64,000 nucleotides of DNA from CAVQXR01 sp963717955. Lineage in GTDB: Bacteria > Actinomycetota > Thermoleophilia > Gaiellales > Gaiellaceae. The position numbers and the translations under genes were made by a program. The stretch spans positions 248,001 through 312,000 of the forward strand of contig CAVQXR010000002.1 of assembly GCA_963717955.1 (NCBI GenBank). Direction: 5' to 3'. The notes below the pieces were generated by a model, which did not search any database, had not been told where the DNA came from, and saw only the letters and a program-made list of their open reading frames with translations. Position 1 is the stretch's first letter, and each line of letters opens with the position of its first letter. Positions 1 through 9,345 of this stretch are shown here, piece by piece.

Positions 1-1205
<1,205 letters not shown>

Positions 1206-1318
1206 TCGACCGTTGTAGAGATCCGGTGTCCGTCCGGTGCCTCCTCGGTGAATCCGTGTCCGCCCGGCGGCCGCTGCGCCTACGGTATGGCGACCGTCAC
1301 GGACGAACAGGAGCACCG

Positions 1319-1723
1319 TTGAAGCCAGATCCGGAACGTCTGAAGTCCATTCCACTGCTTGCCGGCCTCGAGGATGCCGATCTGGCGAAGATCGCGGGCT
1401 GGTCGGAGGAACGGAAGGTCTCCGAGGGGCAACGGCTGACGCCGGAGGGCGCAGCCGGCTACGTCTTCTTCATCATCCTCGACGGCACGGCCGACGTCAT
1501 GCGGGGAGATGAGCGGGTCGCCTCCCTCGGGCCGGGCGACTACTTCGGTGAGATGGCGATTCTCGGCGAGGCCGGCCGGAGGACGGCCTCGGTCATGGCG
1601 ACCTCCCCCATGACGCTGGCGGCGGTGTTCGGCACGGAGTTCTGGCGGATCGAGCAGGAGCTGCCGGCGATCGTCGACCGCATCCGGGAGACGGCCGCGG
1701 CCCGCACCCCTGCCGAGGGCTGA
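1319..1723 (+). CDS. Cyclic nucleotide-binding domain protein (stand-alone)
   Basis: Small cytoplasmic protein of 134 residues consisting of little more than one cNMP-binding (CRP-type) beta-barrel domain. The visible signature is GDYFGEMAIL followed by RRTASVMA, which corresponds to the phosphate-binding cassette with its Arg. There is no DNA-binding helix-turn-helix and no transmembrane part. I chose the TTG start at 1319 because an AGGAG lies 6 bases upstream and the protein then begins directly with the domain (KPDPERLKSIPLL); the upstream open frame is a shadow of lon. Stand-alone cNMP domains of this kind are common in Actinobacteria and may sense cAMP or only resemble the fold. The partner is unknown. 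It lies between lon and nudC, which probably has its own promoter. Confidence 0.85.
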   Translation: MKPDPERLKSIPLLAGLEDADLAKIAGWSEERKVSEGQRLTPEGAAGYVFFIILDGTADVMRGDERVASLGPGDYFGEMAILGEAGRRTASVMATSPMTLAAVFGTEFWRIEQELPAIVDRIRETAAARTPAEG

Positions 1724-1744
1724 GCGGCACTCCTTCCACCGCCC

Positions 1745-1750
1745 GATAAT
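1745..1750 (+). promoter_or_regulatory. Candidate -10 box of leaderless nudC
   Basis: GATAAT ends 6 bases before the GTG of nudC, with no Shine-Dalgarno in between. The spacing fits transcription starting at the start codon. No convincing -35 is visible. Confidence 0.5.
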
Positions 1751-1756
1751 GCGGCG

Positions 1757-2566
1757 GTGAGCGACCGTGAAGGTGAGCAGTCCGCCGGCTCTGCAGCCTG
1801 GTGCTTCGCCTTCCGCGGGAGCGAGCTGCTCGTCGTGGATGCGGAGCCCCTCGTCGGCATACCAGGGCTCGAGCACGTCCCCGGGGCGGACGTGGGGCCC
1901 GGGGAGCCCCTGGGCACGTTCGGTGGGCGCGATTGTGTGGCCGTCTCGCTGGCGGAGGAGGCGGAGGCGCCCCCGGGGATGGCATTCCTCGGGCTCCGGC
2001 AGCTCTTCGGACGGCTCGGTGACGACGCGTTCGCCATGGCCGGCCGCGCCGTCCAGATCGTCGAGTGGCGGCGCACCCACGCCCACTGCGGACGGTGCGG
2101 GAGCCCGACCGTGCCGGCCGACGGGGAGCGCGCGATGCGCTGCCCGGCATGCGGCCTGCTCGCGTTCCCGCGGGTCGCACCCGCCATCATCGTGCGCGTC
2201 ACCCGGGGCGACGCGATCCTGCTCGCGCACGGGCGGCGATTCCCGTCGGCAATCTACAGCGTTCTCGCCGGGTTCGTCGATCCCGGGGAGTCGCTCGAGG
2301 GGTGCGTCCACCGCGAGGTGCGGGAGGAGGTCGGGATCGAGGTGACGGAGCCGCGGTACTTCGGGAGCCAGCCGTGGCCCTTCCCGCACTCGCTCATGGT
2401 CGCGTTCACGGCGGAGTGGGCGGGCGGCGAGCTCTCGCCCGACCCGGAGGAGATCGCCGACGTAGGCTGGTACAGGGCGGACGCTCTCCCCGAGCTTCCT
2501 CCGCCGGTCTCGATCGCGCGCCGCCTGATCGACAACTGGCTGGCCGCACGAAGCCGCGGCGGGTGA
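1757..2566 (+). CDS. nudC: NUDIX hydrolase, NAD(H) pyrophosphatase / NAD-capped RNA hydrolase NudC
   Basis: Hydrolyses NADH to NMNH and AMP, and in characterised homologues removes NAD caps from RNA 5' ends. The 269-residue protein has a variable N-terminal domain, then a zinc ribbon with Cys pairs at about residues 111/114 and 129/132 (HCGRCG, RCPACG). The Nudix box follows at about 172-194 (GFVDPGESLEG then REVREEVGI). The NudC-specific SQPWPFPHS motif comes just after the box and separates this subfamily from other Nudix enzymes. The GTG start at 1757 is supported by the GATAAT box 6 bases upstream. The stop overlaps a GTG in the GTGA arrangement typical of coupled genes; that GTG may be the disrupted start of the downstream MetE-like gene. 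Confidence 0.93.
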   Translation: MSDREGEQSAGSAAWCFAFRGSELLVVDAEPLVGIPGLEHVPGADVGPGEPLGTFGGRDCVAVSLAEEAEAPPGMAFLGLRQLFGRLGDDAFAMAGRAVQIVEWRRTHAHCGRCGSPTVPADGERAMRCPACGLLAFPRVAPAIIVRVTRGDAILLAHGRRFPSAIYSVLAGFVDPGESLEGCVHREVREEVGIEVTEPRYFGSQPWPFPHSLMVAFTAEWAGGELSPDPEEIADVGWYRADALPELPPPVSIARRLIDNWLAARSRGG

Positions 2567-2633
2567 CCCGCTGCCCGGGCCTCGCCATCCCGCCCGTGCC
2601 GAGATCGTCGGGAGCCTGCTTCGGCCGCCGGCA

Positions 2634-3698
2634 TTGAGGGCGGCGATCGAGACCGCGTACGAGCCCGGCCACCACGCCCTGCTCGCAGAGGAGCGGAGCA
2701 AGGATCTCTCGGCTCTGCGGGCAGCCGAGGACGATGCGATCCGGGCCGTCGTGCAACGTCAGATCGACATCGGCCTGGATGTCGTCTCCGACGGCGAGTT
2801 CCGCCGCTGGATGTTCACGAACTCCTTCTACGACGCCGTCGAAGGCGTCACGACCGACAACGAGGTCGAGTTCGGGAACGCTCGCGGCGAGCGCGTGGCG
2901 CTCGCGATCCACACGATCCGCAGAAGGCTGCGCAGGATCGACAGCCCGGCGGCCCGCGAGGCCGCGTTTCTCGCCTCGGTCACCGATCATCCGTGGAAGG
3001 TGACGTTTCCCGCCGCGTCGCTGTTCACCCACCCGTTCGGCGTCGCGCCGGATGCGTACGACAGCGTCGATGAGTTCGCGGCGCACGCGATCGAGATCGA
3101 GCGCGAGCTGATCGCCGAGGCCGTGGCGGCAGGCTGCCGCTACGTTCAGCTCGACTTCGCGCTGTACCCCTACCTCGTCGACGCGAGCTGGATGGCGCGC
3201 TTCGAGCAGGCGGGCGACTCCTTCGATGCGCTGCTCGACCGCGCCATCGCCGCCGACCGGGCGGTGCTCGAAGGGCTGTCCGGCGATGTCACGGCGGGCA
3301 TCCATCTCTGCCGCGGCAACTACCGCTCGAGCTGGCTCTGCGCCGGCGGGCTCGAGCCGGTTGCGGAGCGGATGTTCTCCGAGCTGCCCTACGACTCGTT
3401 CCTGATCGAATGGGACGACATGGCGAGGGACGGCGGCTACGAGCCCATCCGCCACGCTCCGAGGGGGGCGATCGTCGTGATGGGGATTGTGAGCTCGAAG
3501 ACGCCGGTGCTCGAATCGGAGGACGAGCTGCTGCGCCGACTCGACGAGGCCTCGCGGCTTCTCCCGATCGAGCAGCTCGCGCTCTCCCCACAATGCGGCT
3601 TTGGCTCCGTCATGGAAGGCAACGAGTTGGACGAGGACGCCCAGTGGCGCAAGCTCGACGTCGTCTCCCGAGTGGCGGACCGGGTCTGGCCGAGATGA
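2634..3698 (+). CDS. MetE C-terminal-domain-like (cobalamin-independent methionine synthase family) protein
   Basis: UROD/MetE-like TIM barrel of about 354 residues, related to the zinc-dependent catalytic half of methionine synthase II but lacking its N-terminal half. Such short homologues are usually annotated as methionine synthase II and may transfer methyl groups from other donors to a thiol. Zinc ligands are visible as HLC (His224, Cys226 counted from base 2634) and the Cys of SPQCGFGS (about 321). The start is a problem. The conserved family N-terminus RAEIVGSLLRPP is encoded in frame upstream at about 2598-2630, but that frame has no ATG, GTG or TTG after the stop at 2526. A GTG at 2563 overlapping the nudC stop lies in another frame and would connect if one base were missing near 2581. 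The TTG at 2634 is only the first formal start in frame. Confidence 0.8.
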   Translation: MRAAIETAYEPGHHALLAEERSKDLSALRAAEDDAIRAVVQRQIDIGLDVVSDGEFRRWMFTNSFYDAVEGVTTDNEVEFGNARGERVALAIHTIRRRLRRIDSPAAREAAFLASVTDHPWKVTFPAASLFTHPFGVAPDAYDSVDEFAAHAIEIERELIAEAVAAGCRYVQLDFALYPYLVDASWMARFEQAGDSFDALLDRAIAADRAVLEGLSGDVTAGIHLCRGNYRSSWLCAGGLEPVAERMFSELPYDSFLIEWDDMARDGGYEPIRHAPRGAIVVMGIVSSKTPVLESEDELLRRLDEASRLLPIEQLALSPQCGFGSVMEGNELDEDAQWRKLDVVSRVADRVWPR

Positions 3699-3705
3699 CC
3701 GCCCG

Positions 3706-4551
3706 TCAACGGCGGACGAGCGGTGGGGCGCCCGTGTCGGCGGGCGCGACCCAGGCCTCGTAGGCGCGAGAGAAGCGCTCGAGGAGCGACCGCTGGAGCT
3801 CCTCCGGCTCGGCCCGAGCGAGCATCCGGGCCCAGCCGCGGCGCGACCGCGCGCGATCCTCGAGGCGCCGATCCTCGACGACACGGGCGGTCGCGACGCC
3901 CGCCGTCGCCCGCACCTCCATCGCGCGGCGGATGCGATCGGCGTCATCCGGGTCGTGCTCGAGTCGTCGGAGGTCGGCCAGGCAGTCGGGACACGGACGA
4001 AGTGACGGTTGCTCGACCGCGGGCCCCGCACATGCGCCGCAGACGAGGCACGAGAACGCCGCGAGCCTCACGCGCCGCCCCTGGGCGCGCGTTCCGTCGG
4101 CCAGCCTGACCCATGCGGCCGATCCGTTCGCCTCGTGCTCGATGCCGACCACGACCTCCATCTCGCCGTCGTAGGGCCAGACGCGCACGCGGTCTCCGGG
4201 TATCAGCCCGGTCTCGGCACAGGGGCGGGGCACGGCCGGAGCCTCGCGGGACGCGGGCTCCGCGGCGCGCTCCGGCCGATCCGGGGCGCATGGTGCCCTG
4301 CCGGCGAGCGGCTCGGGCCAGTCGCGACCGGCCTCGATCCAGGTCGCGAGGATGTCGCGGGCCGCATTGAGGGCGCGCGTCAGCGTCTCCGCGGCCCGGC
4401 GTCTCCCGGCATCGTCCTGATGGCGGTCGGGGTGTGCTTGGGCGACCCGCTCGCGCCACGCGGCCGCGAGCTCATCGGGCTCGACGGGCGGCTCGAGCCC
4501 GAGCAGCCAAAGCGCCCGGGCGCAGTCGCGACGTGTCGGCCGGCGAAGCAT
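3706..4551 (-). CDS. J-domain protein with C-terminal cysteine cluster
   Basis: Protein of about 281 residues. The N-terminal 70 residues form a J domain with the HPD tripeptide at about residues 40-42 (AQAHPDRHQ), the element that stimulates the ATPase of Hsp70/DnaK. No G/F region or canonical DnaJ zinc repeats follow. The middle part contains a short beta-rich segment (GDRVRVWPYDGEMEVVVGIE) and then CLVCGAC and CPDC, possibly one zinc site. I use the ATG at 4551, which has GGGTGG about 6 bases upstream, instead of the TTG 21 bases earlier. It starts about 30 bases after the glutaredoxin-DinB gene on the same strand, so the two are probably co-transcribed. It converges on the MetE-like gene. 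The specific client is unknown. Confidence 0.75.
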   Translation of the reverse strand: MLRRPTRRDCARALWLLGLEPPVEPDELAAAWRERVAQAHPDRHQDDAGRRRAAETLTRALNAARDILATWIEAGRDWPEPLAGRAPCAPDRPERAAEPASREAPAVPRPCAETGLIPGDRVRVWPYDGEMEVVVGIEHEANGSAAWVRLADGTRAQGRRVRLAAFSCLVCGACAGPAVEQPSLRPCPDCLADLRRLEHDPDDADRIRRAMEVRATAGVATARVVEDRRLEDRARSRRGWARMLARAEPEELQRSLLERFSRAYEAWVAPADTGAPPLVRR

Positions 4552-4581
4552 GGTCAACCACCCCGCGGCCAAGCGCGGCGC

Positions 4582-5328
4582 TCAGAACACCTCCGCCGGC
4601 AGTTCGAGGCCGGACAGGCTCTCGACGCGGAGGGCGCCGTCCAGGGACACGGCGTGCGCCCGGAGGACGGCCGTGACCTGCCGGTAGTGAAACGCGGCGT
4701 GCCAACGCTGGGACAGGACGAGATCTCCCAGTGAGAGGTCGCCCCGGGGGCTCGAGACCGGCAGCGACGGGTCGAGGTCGTCGGCATGCTCGAGCAGCCA
4801 CACCGTCCAGGTCGCTGCGATCCCCCGGGCGTACGCGAGCACCGAGGCCGGGTCGGTCAGCGCCGCCTCGCGCTCGTCGTCACGATCCGGATCCCAGGGG
4901 AAGACACCTCGCAGGGCAGCCGTGGGCAGCAGCTCGACCGGATGGAACGTGTTGACGGTCAGGTTGCGGATCGAGCGGCCCCGGGACGGCGTGGGCGCCG
5001 TCAGGAGGTCGCCTGCCACCAGGGGCATGAGGTCGACCCAGGCGTCGAGGACCGCCGCCAGATCCCACGCAGCCGCCGGGATGGCGCTGCGGGCCGTCGT
5101 AGCGAGTCCGAGCGCGGCCGCGAGCTGCGAGACGTCGAGGATGGGCAGGACAGCGCCGTCCACGAGTGCGGACGGGATCAACGGGCTGCCCGCCTCGCGC
5201 CAGCGCCGGGCGCCGTCCTCCTGGAGGACGTTCCACTGCCGTGTCGTCACGCCGTGCTCGCCAAGGAACTCCCTGGCCGCTGCGCACGACGCTCAGGAGG
5301 GGCGCCAGAACAGCTCGACGTCCGTCAT
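4582..5328 (-). CDS. Glutaredoxin-like / DinB-like fusion with in-frame TGA (candidate selenoprotein)
   Basis: Reading from the ATG at 5328 gives MTDVELFWRPS, then TGA (5293-5295), then ASCAAAREFL and an open frame to 4582, 248 residues in all. The first 80 residues look like a thioredoxin/glutaredoxin fold: beta strand VELFW, a redox motif whose first Cys position is the TGA and whose second is Cys15 (U-A-S-C), and a cis-Pro-like segment (SPLIPSALVDG, about 48-58). The remainder resembles a DinB/YfiT-type helical bundle with His-containing NTFHP and RWHAAFHYRQ. A TACGAT box 6 bases before the ATG supports that start. A hairpin 15 bases after the TGA fits the bacterial SECIS pattern. If the TGA is read as selenocysteine this is a UxxC oxidoreductase; otherwise it is a broken gene or a TGC/TGT-to-TGA sequence error, with possible restart at GTG 5250. 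Confidence 0.7.
5260..5295 (-). other. UGA codon plus SECIS-like hairpin
   Basis: Minus-strand TGA at 5295-5293. Fifteen bases later the transcript can form a 7-bp stem (5277-5271 with 5266-5260, one G-U pair) closed by the loop AGUU (5270-5267). The loop begins at base 23 after the UGA and has G in its second position. Bacterial SECIS elements are known to be hairpins with a small apical loop 16-37 bases after the UGA and a G among the first two loop bases, so this fits. Short GC-rich hairpins also arise by chance here. Confidence 0.5.
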
Positions 5329-5334
5329 GAGCCG

Positions 5335-5340
5335 ATCGTA
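5335..5340 (-). promoter_or_regulatory. Candidate -10 box, leaderless start of the glutaredoxin-DinB gene
   Basis: TACGAT on the minus strand ends 6 bases before ATG 5328 and no ribosome site intervenes. It matters because it supports initiation upstream of the in-frame TGA. Confidence 0.5.
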
Positions 5341-5349
5341 TCGGCACAG

Positions 5350-5377
5350 CGAGGGGGGCCGGTTCCCCGGCCCCTCG
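5350..5377 (-). terminator. Hairpin between the GerMN lipoprotein and glutaredoxin-DinB genes
   Basis: CGAGGGGGGCCGG, loop TTCC, CCGGCCCCTCG pair over 11 bp with two bulged bases. It lies downstream of the minus-strand lipoprotein gene and could end its transcript. It has no T-run. The rest of 5378-5544 contains only a 15/16-base imperfect direct repeat (5382-5397 and 5511-5526). Confidence 0.35.
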
Positions 5378-5544
5378 TCGTTCGTTCCTGGGGGGAGGGG
5401 GGTCTAGCGTTCGCAGCCGGTTGCGACGTCCCAAGCTACGGCGCCCTCCGGGCGCGATCCGCGGGACGATCTCAACCCGCACGGCCCGCGCCAGATGGTG
5501 AGCAGCCGTGTCGTTCCTGGGGGAGAAGGCCGACGCGCGCCTGG

Positions 5545-6453
5545 CTACCCGAGCTCGACGGGGATCTCGACGAGGTTCGTGCGCGTCCCGTCCTTGGCGG
5601 AGAGCTCGTACACGAGCAGTGTCCCCGTCGTGCCGGGCTCGGCATCGAACTCGAGCTGCACCTCCCACGTCCCGCGACAGCCCGTGCCGCACGTCGCGGT
5701 CGCGAAGCCCTCGGGAACGAGGACGTTTCCGTCTGCGTCGAGCAGCTCGTACTGCAGCGTGGCCTCGAACGTGTTCGCCGTGCCCGCCATGGTCAGCGGG
5801 CTCGTCACCACGTCGTACGGGGCGGGCGTTTCGACGAGGATCGCGGGCGTCTGGGCCTCGTAGTCCTCCCGAGTCTGAGGGCGATCGAGCACGATGCCCT
5901 CGCTCGAGAACACCTCGACCGGCTCGCCGTCGAGCATGAAGTTCACACCCTCGACAGTCGGGAACTGTGTGAGCGTGTAGACAACCTGCGCGAGGCGCGT
6001 GAACATCGCGAGCGAGCCGCCGCCGTCGTCGTACTCGCCCGAGAGGTCGACGGTCGCGACCCCGTCCGCGATGTCGAGGCCCAGCAGGGTCGTGCCCTCG
6101 GGAATCCCGGTGCTGAGGCCGGCCTGCTCCTCCTCGGGCGTCGGGCCCTGGAGGAGCTGCTCCATCGTCGCAGCGCCGATCCCCTCGACGCTCTCGATCG
6201 TCCGGTGAGCGACCCCGACCCACTCGCCGCGCAGGAAGTACGCCGAGACGACGGTCGTCTCGGCCGGGGGCGGCTGGGTCTCGGCCCCGGTCTCCGTGTC
6301 CGTCGTGGCCGGCTCGGTCTGCGTGGCCGGCTCGGTCTGCGTGGCCGGCGGCTCCGCGGTCGTGGCCGGCTCCTCGCTCTCCCCGCCGCCACAGGCGGCG
6401 ACCGACACGCCGAGGGCGAGCACCGTGGCCAGCAGCAGCAACAGACGTGTCAT
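5545..6453 (-). CDS. GerMN / Gmad2-domain lipoprotein
   Basis: Secreted, lipid-anchored protein of 302 residues. The N-terminus is a signal peptide ending in a lipobox with Cys21 (SVAAC), followed by a Thr/Pro/Glu-rich linker with repeated ATQTEP units to about residue 60. A GerMN domain follows (VVSAYFLRGEWVGV ... TTLLGLDIADGVATVDLS), then an immunoglobulin-like Gmad2 domain in the last 100 residues (RVETPAPYD-like VETPAPYDVVTSPLTMAG). This pairing is common in non-sporulating Actinobacteria, where it is presumed to act at the cell envelope. ATG 6453 was chosen over ATG 6462 because GAGGAG sits 9 bases upstream. It follows pntB by 50 bases on the same strand and may share its transcript. Confidence 0.85.
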   Translation of the reverse strand: MTRLLLLLATVLALGVSVAACGGGESEEPATTAEPPATQTEPATQTEPATTDTETGAETQPPPAETTVVSAYFLRGEWVGVAHRTIESVEGIGAATMEQLLQGPTPEEEQAGLSTGIPEGTTLLGLDIADGVATVDLSGEYDDGGGSLAMFTRLAQVVYTLTQFPTVEGVNFMLDGEPVEVFSSEGIVLDRPQTREDYEAQTPAILVETPAPYDVVTSPLTMAGTANTFEATLQYELLDADGNVLVPEGFATATCGTGCRGTWEVQLEFDAEPGTTGTLLVYELSAKDGTRTNLVEIPVELG

Positions 6454-6503
6454 GGGCTCCATCTCCTCGTCGGACGGGATCTCGCGCGAAGCCGGGTCCG
6501 GCC

Positions 6504-7919
6504 TCAGAGCATCTTCGCGGCCTGGATCAGCTTCTCGAGCGATGTCCGCGCGTCTCCGAACAGCATTGCACACCTCGGGTTGAAGTACAGGTCGTTGTCG
6601 ACTCCGGCGAAGCCGGACGCCATGGAGCGCTTCAGGACGACGACGTTCTGGGCACGGTCGACGTCGAGGATCGGCATCCCGTAGAGCGGGCTGTCGGTAT
6701 CCGTGCGCGCAGCAGGGTTCGTGACGTCGTTGGCGCCGATCACGAGCGCGACGTCGGTGCGGGGGAACTCGGGGTTGGCGTCCTCCATGTCGAGGAGCGC
6801 GGGGTAGGGTACGTTCGCCTCGGCGAGGAGGACGTTCATGTGGCCGGGCATGCGGCCGGCGACGGGGTGGATCGCGTACTTGACGTGGACGCCCCTGGCC
6901 TCGAGCAGATCGGCGAGCTCGCGCACGGCATGCTGGGCCTGGGCCACCGCGAGGCCGTAGCCCGGGACGACTATCACCTGACGCGCATAGGTCAGCATGA
7001 CGGCAAGGTCGTCCGGCGAGACCTCGCGCACGGTGCGACCGTCGCCGCCGACTACTCGAGCCGCGGCGGCGCCCGCTGCCGGGGCGGATCCGAACGCCGA
7101 GAAGAGCACGTTCGCGATCGACCGGTTCATCGCCCGGCCCATCAGGATCGTGAGCAGCGTTCCCGATGCGCCGACGAGCGTGCCGCCGATGATGAGGGCG
7201 TTGTTGTCGAGCTCGAAGCCTGTCGCGGCGGCCGCGAGGCCGGTGAAGGCGTTCAGGAAGGCGATCACGACGGGCATGTCGGCGCCGCCGATCGGAAGCA
7301 CGAGCATGACGCCGAAGAGAAGCGCCAGGACCAGAAGGAGCACCATCCACAGGCCGTCCTCGGTCGCGCCGCCGATGATCGCGCAGGCAAGGGCGGCGAC
7401 GAACACCGCGGCGTTGACGAACTGCTGCGCGGGGAACGTGATCGGCGCACCGCGCAGAAGCTCCTGGAGCTTCGCGAACGCGATCATCGAGCCGGAGAAG
7501 CTGATCGACCCGATCAGAGCCGAGAACATGATGGCGGCGTTCGTCTCGCCCGAGATGGCCCCCGTCTCAGGGGCGAGGCGATGGAATTCCGAGGCCGCGA
7601 CCAGCGCCGCCGCACCACCGCCGACGCCGTTGAACAGCGCCACCATCTGCGGCATGGCGGTCATCTTGACCTTGCGGGCCGAGACGGCCCCGATCGCCGA
7701 GCCGATGACGATCGCGACCACGATCAGCCAGTAAGAGTCGATCGACGGGGACGCGAACGTGAACGCGACCGCGATCGTCATCCCGGCGGCCGCGAGGATG
7801 TTCCCGCGGCGTGCTGTCCGCGGGTGCGAGAGGCCCTTGATCCCGAGGATCAGGCCGGCCGCCGCGATCACGTACATGAGGTTGATGACGTTCTGGGAGA
7901 GCCCGAGCGTCAGCGTCAT
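6504..7919 (-). CDS. pntB: NAD(P) transhydrogenase subunit beta
   Basis: Membrane subunit (471 residues) of the proton-translocating transhydrogenase that moves hydride from NADH to NADP+ using the proton gradient. The N-terminal two thirds hold about nine hydrophobic helices (LMYVIAAAGLILGIKGL, IVVAIVIGSAIGAVSA and others), including the conserved MPQMVALFNGVGG loop. The C-terminal domain III binds NADP(H), with VVPGYGLAVAQAQ, HPVAGRMPGHMNVLLAEA, GANDVTNPAA and VLKRSMASGFAGVDN all present. ATG 7919 overlaps the pntAb stop as ATGA, indicating translational coupling. It is the last of three consecutive transhydrogenase genes. Confidence 0.96.
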   Translation of the reverse strand: MTLTLGLSQNVINLMYVIAAAGLILGIKGLSHPRTARRGNILAAAGMTIAVAFTFASPSIDSYWLIVVAIVIGSAIGAVSARKVKMTAMPQMVALFNGVGGGAAALVAASEFHRLAPETGAISGETNAAIMFSALIGSISFSGSMIAFAKLQELLRGAPITFPAQQFVNAAVFVAALACAIIGGATEDGLWMVLLLVLALLFGVMLVLPIGGADMPVVIAFLNAFTGLAAAATGFELDNNALIIGGTLVGASGTLLTILMGRAMNRSIANVLFSAFGSAPAAGAAAARVVGGDGRTVREVSPDDLAVMLTYARQVIVVPGYGLAVAQAQHAVRELADLLEARGVHVKYAIHPVAGRMPGHMNVLLAEANVPYPALLDMEDANPEFPRTDVALVIGANDVTNPAARTDTDSPLYGMPILDVDRAQNVVVLKRSMASGFAGVDNDLYFNPRCAMLFGDARTSLEKLIQAAKML

Positions 7920-8233
7920 TCCCGTTTCGTCTCCGCGCCCGCCTCCTCCTGGGGCTTGCGCTTGAACATGTCGAGCATGCGGTCGGTGACGAGGAAGCCG
8001 CCGACGATGTTGATCGCGCCGAACACGACCGCGATGAACGCCAGCACCTCCTCGAGCGTCGAGTCGGCGGAGCCGAGGATGATCATCCCGCCGATCATCA
8101 CGATCCCGTGGATCGCGTTCGTTCCCGACATGAGGGGCGTGTGGAGCAGGGTCGGCACGTTCGAGATCAGCTCGATCCCGAGGAACAGCGAGAGCACGAG
8201 GATCGTGATCGACGCGACGATCTGGGCGCTCAT
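7916..8233 (-). CDS. pntAb: NAD(P) transhydrogenase alpha, membrane part (PntAb)
   Basis: Small integral membrane protein of 105 residues with about three helices (ITILVLSLFLGIELI, HGIVMIGGMIILG, VLAFIAVVFGAINIVGGF). It corresponds to the membrane C-terminal part of E. coli PntA, which in Actinobacteria and alphaproteobacteria is a separate subunit. The conserved TPLMSGTNAIHG motif before the second helix is present. The start is ATG 8233 (MSAQIVAS), which overlaps the pntAa stop as ATGA; the reading frame extends further upstream only as a shadow. Together with PntAa and PntB it makes the complete complex. Confidence 0.94.
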   Translation of the reverse strand: MSAQIVASITILVLSLFLGIELISNVPTLLHTPLMSGTNAIHGIVMIGGMIILGSADSTLEEVLAFIAVVFGAINIVGGFLVTDRMLDMFKRKPQEEAGAETKRE

Positions 8234-9345
8234 GCCGCGACGTGCTCCTTCGTCGGCCGCCCCCCGTGGGCCGCACACGACTCGCGGGTGATCTCGTCGT
8301 CGAAGTCGAGCACGAGCTCGCCGTCCTTCACGAGGTGGAGCAGCAACGTCCGGATGTTGCGGGAGTACATCTGGCTCGCGTGCAGGGGCATCGTCGACGG
8401 AAGGTTGAGTGTCCCGATGATCGTCACGTGACCGCGCTCGGCCACCTCGCCGGGAACGGTCACCGCGCAGTTGCCGCCGGTGTCGGCCGCAAGGTCGACG
8501 ATCACGGAGCCGGGCCGCATCGCGGCAACGGCGTCGGCGGTGATCAGGATGGGCGCGCGACGCCCTGGGATCGCGGCGGTCGTGATCACCGCGTCCGCGT
8601 CCGCCACGTGCCGGGCGATCAGCTCCTGCTCACGCCGGTGCTGCTCCTCGGAGAGCTCCGTCGCGTAGCCGCCCGCCGTCTCGCTCCCCTCGACCTCGAG
8701 CTCGAGAAACGTGGCGCCGAGGCTCTCGACCTGCTCCTTCACGACGGGGCGGGTGTCGAAGGCCGAGACGATCGCTCCGAGGCGCCTGGCCGTGGCGATC
8801 GCCTGCAGGCCGGCGACGCCAGCGCCGAGCACGAGCACCTTGGCCGGTGGGATCGTCCCGGCCGCCGTTGTCAGCATGGGGAAGAACTTCGCCTGGGCCG
8901 CGGCGGCGAGCAGCACAGCCTTGTAGCCGGCGACCGTCGCCTGCGACGAGAGCGCGTCCATCGGCTGCGCGCGGGTGATCCGCGGGATCGCATCCATCGA
9001 GAACGCCGTCACGCCGCGCGCTGCCACCTGCTCCATGAGCGCCGTCTCGACGAGCGGCTGCAGGAGTGCGATCAGCACCTGCCCCGGCCGCAGGAGCTGC
9101 ACCTCGGCCGGTGACGGCTTCTGGACCTTCACGACGACGTCGGCCCATCCGTACAGCGTCGAGGCGTCCGGTACGATCGTGAACCCCGCGGCCGCGTACG
9201 CGTCGTCGAAGAACGATGCGGCCGCGCCGGCGCCCTTCTCGGCGAGGAGCTCGATGCCGGCGCCTGCGAGGCGTGCGGCCGCGTCCGGTGCGAGCGCGAC
9301 CCGGCGTTCCCCGGGCGCCGTCTCGCGCGGCACTCCGACCCTCAC
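8230..9345 (-). CDS. pntAa: NAD(P) transhydrogenase alpha, NAD-binding part (PntAa)
   Basis: Soluble domain I of transhydrogenase, 371 residues, an alanine-dehydrogenase-like NAD(H)-binding protein. It starts with the typical RVGVPRETAPGERRVALAP. A Rossmann segment follows with GAGVAGLQAIATARRLGA and the RPVVKEQVESLGA loop. The conserved QMYSRNI segment near the C-terminus is present. The GTG start at 9345 overlaps the upstream SDR stop (GTGA), so it is translated as the second gene of the operon. The neighbours PntAb and PntB complete the enzyme. Confidence 0.95.
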   Translation of the reverse strand: MRVGVPRETAPGERRVALAPDAAARLAGAGIELLAEKGAGAAASFFDDAYAAAGFTIVPDASTLYGWADVVVKVQKPSPAEVQLLRPGQVLIALLQPLVETALMEQVAARGVTAFSMDAIPRITRAQPMDALSSQATVAGYKAVLLAAAAQAKFFPMLTTAAGTIPPAKVLVLGAGVAGLQAIATARRLGAIVSAFDTRPVVKEQVESLGATFLELEVEGSETAGGYATELSEEQHRREQELIARHVADADAVITTAAIPGRRAPILITADAVAAMRPGSVIVDLAADTGGNCAVTVPGEVAERGHVTIIGTLNLPSTMPLHASQMYSRNIRTLLLHLVKDGELVLDFDDEITRESCAAHGGRPTKEHVAA

